Below, piece by piece: positions 59,481-64,000 of a stretch of DNA of 64,000 nt. The stretch covers positions 35,587,583-35,651,582 of the forward strand of contig NC_088797.1 of NCBI RefSeq assembly GCF_011386835.1. The letters run 5' to 3'. Below the pieces are notes generated by a model. The model worked only from the letters and a program-made list of their open reading frames with translations. It was not told the origin of the DNA and made no database searches. The stretch is from Chrysemys picta bellii (lineage: Eukaryota; Chordata; Testudines; Emydidae). Position 1 is the stretch's first letter. Every line of letters starts with the position of its first letter. Position numbers and translations under genes: made by a program.

Positions 59481-62400
59481 CTTCAGGGTAAGACAGTCCA
59501 AGGATTCTGCTCACATCTATTCAAATGAAGTGTCAGAAAGGATCCAAAGGCCTGATGATGCAGATGAGTCTTTTGCAACAACATGAAGCTCAAATTTGGG
59601 CTCTCATGGAACACAGAAAGAGCAAATTCAACCATGAGGGGTTTCCACTGAATACTCAGCAGACCAACTCAGAGGGTGTAATATCATGCACAAAGAAAGG
59701 GTGAACCTGCTAATTGCCATAGCTATGACAGGACACAGAGTGTTACTCTCTCAAATAACTGAGTCCTGACTCCTAGTTCCTGTGGAGATTAACTGCACCC
59801 AGAATAAGACAGTATCAAGCTGATGTGATGATGCAAGAACACAAGGAAAAAGATGTTTCTGTTTCTGATGACCTTAATGACACTATGATACAGTTGTGCC
59901 TTTGCAATGTGACAAGACAAAGTTTAAAGCAAATTCAATGGAAGTCTATGGAAACCTGGCAAAACTAAAACCAACTTCAGTGCAGGTCTTTGAAGATCCT
60001 GTGATAGACATTAAACAGGAAGAACTTCAACGCATGTCTATTAAGACCCTATCACTCTGATATAACAACATGACACAGCAAAACTAAAAGCAATTTCAAG
60101 GCAAGTCTCTGGAGACTCCCTTCATTGAGACATTGCCTGTGAAAAACATTGAACGCAACCTTTGGAGAAAGGACATGATGATCCTATTACACAAAAAACA
60201 CACGAGACACTATTGCCATGCATGGGCCTGAGACGCAGAATGTCAACTTTAAACAAAAGGATTTCACTGCAGATTTGAATATTAAAAAAAACTAAAAATA
60301 ATGAAGACATTGTACATTATACAACAAAAGCAAGAATATCCTGAGTGACACATCTGCCACAACATTGTTAAATTAACTTATTGTGTCCATAACTTCCATT
60401 GTGAACATCCTCTTGGCCTTGCCTATGCTAGCAAAAATGGGACCTGGGATTGACTGCTAGTGCAGCACCACCAAAGGCAGCAATAGTGCAGCTTTAGTAG
60501 GCAGGGATGATTAGAAGAGACAGATAAATAGCTGAGTCCTGCTTACTCTACAGCTGACAGCATTGCTACCACTGGCAGAGTTCAACGAATGAACTCATTT
60601 GGGGGAATGTATGTGCAGTCTCAGAGTGTGTGTGTGGGTTGGGGGGATAAGGGCTCACCATAATGTGTAAAGTTACGTTCCACAGACCTTTATCCTGCTC
60701 ATACTACTTATGCGAGTAGTGCAACAGAAGTCAAAGGGACTACCCTTGTGAGTGACGTGAACAGAATCTGGCCCATGTGCATTACAATAGGCCAAATTCA
60801 GCACTGATTTGCACTTTGTGCAATACTTTTAACTTCAGGGAGAATCTCAGTCAGAGAAGTTAAGTGATCTATGCAGGTTCATAGAGGGGACAAGGTGTTA
60901 GGAGTTATTAGCTCCCACTTACTTACATACTCAGACAAATAGACCATGCTTCTCTTCCAGCAACATCCTTAACTCTTGTTTACTGAGTGATTTACATTCC
61001 ACATAGTCTCATGATAGTAATGGGAGAGAAATTGGAGTGGTCTGAGTAAAGGTGGAGTCTTCCATTCTCACACATCCCCATGAATGACAAATATTCTGAA
61101 GGCCAAATTATGCCCTCTGTAATACCAGTATAACCTTCTTATCTTCCATGGGTTTGCAGTGTAACTAGCTAGCCTTGTAATTGAAATTTAGAAAACAATT
61201 GTTTTGCAGATGCATAAAAGTGAAAAGAATTCAGCTCATTTCCCCACACCTGAGGTAGCAGGAGAAAAACGTAGTATTATAACACTTATTTTGCCACTAA
61301 TGTGCATAGATCTGACTTGCAGTAAGCATACATCTGTTCGGTAAAAAGTTATCTTTAGTCGCTTTTCAGATTAGAAATGCATTTTCAATTATATCATTTC
61401 ATCAGAATTATTTTTCTCTCACATCTTTGGACCAACATTTTTTGGTATTCAATTCCAGGGTAATTTCATGGCACAGGCTTTAAAATTTTTGATTTTTTGA
61501 ATTACAAAGAGCAAATATCAGGCCTAGGAGATCACTCTAAAATTTGCAGAAGGAAAGCAGGTTACAATTAAACTAGTTTCTATAGTCAGAGTGAAGATAT
61601 TTGCCCATGGAAACAAACAGGCAAGGCTGCCATCTTAGCAAAAGGTTTCTGTTTGGTATTGTGCCATTAATACAATACAGACCTTATTTTTTCCAAATGC
61701 AACCAGTGATAGATTAGAGATTGACAAATACTATATATTTTGAACCACTGGTGCTCGTGAGCCCCCAAGGTAAACTGAAAGGGCCAAATGCAGGTCCCTA
61801 AAAATTAATGGGAATTTTACCATTTTCTTCTGTAGGATGAGGACTTGCATTTATGTGCTGGATTTTCATCTCCTGCCACTATATTTTAGCATATGCATAG
61901 TATTTGCATATGCAGTAATGCAGGCTTAGTTATTCACAAGCAAAAATCTGCTCCTTCAAAAACAGAGGCGAGGCTGAAAATCTGGCATAATATATCTAAA
62001 ACCCAGCATGTTGCTTTATGCCAAAGAGTCAATCTTTCTAGGCTGTGACTGTCACAGTAAGATAAAAACATTGCCCCAAGGTCACATTAGTTGGAATTCA
62101 CATCAGAAGGCTCTCATACCTGCCTTCAAATGTATCTTGTGAGTACATGTTTTAGAGAAACAAAAAGATTACATTACATTAGAACGTAGAGTAACTAAAT
62201 GCCTATTGCAGGGTTACTATATAGGTTTTTCTGAAAGAAAATATAACTACATAAAACACATTTTGACATAGTGTCATATAAGAAGTGAAGATTTATAAAA
62301 GGGATGACCCATATCTTCTGAAATCCAGAATGATGGGTCTGATTTTACAATATTTGTGACTTGAGTAACTATTTTATATGCTTAAAATAGAATTAACTTT

Positions 62401-63684
62401 TGAAATGGAATATATCTGTTTGTATCGCATTTCAGAATTTCACAGATGGGAAATATTTCCTGCTTACCTTTTAAGATACAATTCACCCTATTTCTTTAAA
62501 TTGGTTAGCTAAGAATTTTTAACTTAGCATCCTCAACTTCATTTCAAGTTAGTAGAAGAGTTGGGAGCTCTCAGCACCCAGGTTTGGGCCCTTAACTGGA
62601 AAAATGGTCATACTTTAATTTTTAAAGCTGCCTTTTAAAATTAATTACATATGCTGTTTTAAGAATCAAGCCCATACACGCTCTCTCTCTCTCTCTCAAA
62701 AAGGCAGACCGAGATAAGTAGTCAGAGGATGAGTTCTGCTCTCCATTTTACTAGCTATGAATTATGATCTCTATAGAGATGTGAAGTAATGTTAGTCATG
62801 GCACATAATTGGCAAGGTACACTGTATTTTCCATCTTTCTATTTTCACAATCAACATATATTTCAGTTCATGTCACTGCAGATAACTCCCTCCCTGACCC
62901 CTTGGCTTTAAATAGCAGAAAATACAACGTATGTTTTCCAGTGAGATAAATACAAATTTGTCTTTTTTATTTCCCAGATTAGTCAATTTATGGTTGGGCT
63001 GATATGGGGGGACAAAACTTTTTAAAAACATACTTAGAATCTTAGAATTGAGCTGCTCAACACCATCAGCTCTCACTGTCTTCTTTGGGAGTGGAGGGTA
63101 CTCAGCACCTTGCAGGATTAGATCCCGATTTCCTATGAATGCCAAACACACCCTGATTATTACTGCACTGATAGACATACATTTTATAAAAGGGTTTAAT
63201 TTATTTAATTAAAAATGAAGAACTCTGTTTTAAAGACGAACAGAAATGTTTGGGGAGGGGAGGAAAAAGCGTGGCAATCCCAAATCAGTAACAGAATATA
63301 GGTACATATTTGCCCCAAGTACACAAACAGATCCCCCACTGACTTGCCGGATCCCAGTCCTGTCAACACTTTATTCATGGGGGTAAAGTATGGATGTGCA
63401 GGTTTGTAGGATTAGGGCTGTAGTGTACAGTACGCATTTACTATAGTTACATTAAATGTTAGAAGAGCCACATTGTGGCCAACTTAACAAATCTTAAGGT
63501 TATGCTGCACTCTGTTCTTGACTTCAGTAGCTGTTCTGTGCGAGAAGCAACTGTCATACATACACTTTTAAGTACAAATAAATACATTTGAAAACTAAAA
63601 GGGTCAAAACATTATTCCCTTATTCAAGTATTTGCTAAATCTGAGTTCAAAGTTTCCCCCTGCAGCAGATGATGATATAACTGA
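59481..63684 (+). other. WNT7A: WNT7A intron 2, distal part, no exon seen
   Basis: A 17-bp CT run at 62681-62697. A repeat-like stretch 60660-60780 ends 'gaatctggcccat', as in other common sauropsid repeats. I found no Wnt exon 3 motif. Confidence 0.5.
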
Positions 63685-63830
63685 TGCTAAACTCACAGAA
63701 GTTAGAGATAGAAGAGACCTATTAGATCACCAAGCCCATCCCCTGAAAGGCCAGGCTATTGTTCTTTTCACGGGATGTAACTCTGCTTTAGATGTTGCAA
63801 GAAAAACACAAGAACCTGAAAGCTTGAATT
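63685..63830 (-). mobile_element. CR1-like 3' end fragment, diverged
   Basis: 'cagaagttagagatagaagagacctattagatcac' followed by 'cccatcccctg' is the antisense CR1 tail pattern, well diverged. Confidence 0.5.
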
Positions 63831-64000
63831 TGTGTCTTGGCAGCTAAAAGGCTTTACACCACATCTTAAGTTTTTTTTACCTGCCATTTATGGCATATTA
63901 CATATCCTTTATTTCTATGTATTTAATAATCATCAGAACAAGTGATCTCTTCACCAAAAAGCACTTAATATTTGACCACATACTGGTATCTTGGTAGTGC

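Overview
The window is nuclear DNA of an amniote. It is most likely from a non-avian sauropsid, with turtle the best fit and crocodilian the alternative. The reasons are vertebrate-type split genes with GT/AG introns, many CR1 LINE fragments, MIR-like SINEs, short hAT and Harbinger-type DNA transposons, and two marker loci (let-7f/let-7d and WNT7A) that I recall lying on the same chromosome in birds. Species assignment is inference; nothing was searched.

Positions 1-2700 hold a let-7 cluster on the + strand: let-7f at 414-500 and let-7d at 1507-1593. The usual third member, let-7a-1, is not in the window and probably lies just before base 1. Positions 3097-20589 hold a complete ten-exon gene on the - strand. 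Assembled by hand, its exons give one open frame of 469 codons plus stop: an N-terminal F-box followed by WD40-type repeats. It matches FBXW12, a substrate-receptor type subunit of SCF ubiquitin ligases. Its start lies in a CpG island (about 20030-20770), and its 3' end converges on the let-7 cluster.

Positions 20.6-51.8 kb are intergenic and repeat-rich. They contain an LTR retrotransposon with both LTRs (29804-34239), a 4.07-kb hAT transposon with an exact 8-bp target duplication, a decayed transposase and two younger elements inside it (41074-45144), five further short hAT-like elements, CR1 fragments and microsatellites. I see no host gene there.

Positions 51827-53667 carry coding exons 1 and 2 of WNT7A on the + strand (secreted Wnt ligand, signal peptide plus N-terminal Wnt domain). 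The remaining exons are not visible before 64000, so intron 2 exceeds 10.3 kb. That intron contains a CR1 reverse-transcriptase relic, a MIR-like SINE and a Harbinger-type element nested in an older short retroposon.

The two host genes and the miRNAs are not an operon. They are linked only by position: a let-7 cluster tail-to-tail with FBXW12, then WNT7A about 31 kb from the FBXW12 start and transcribed away from it. No undescribed biological system is evident. The most informative points are the FBXW12/let-7 convergence, the upstream ORFs before WNT7A, and several dated-by-nesting transposon insertions with readable target-site duplications.
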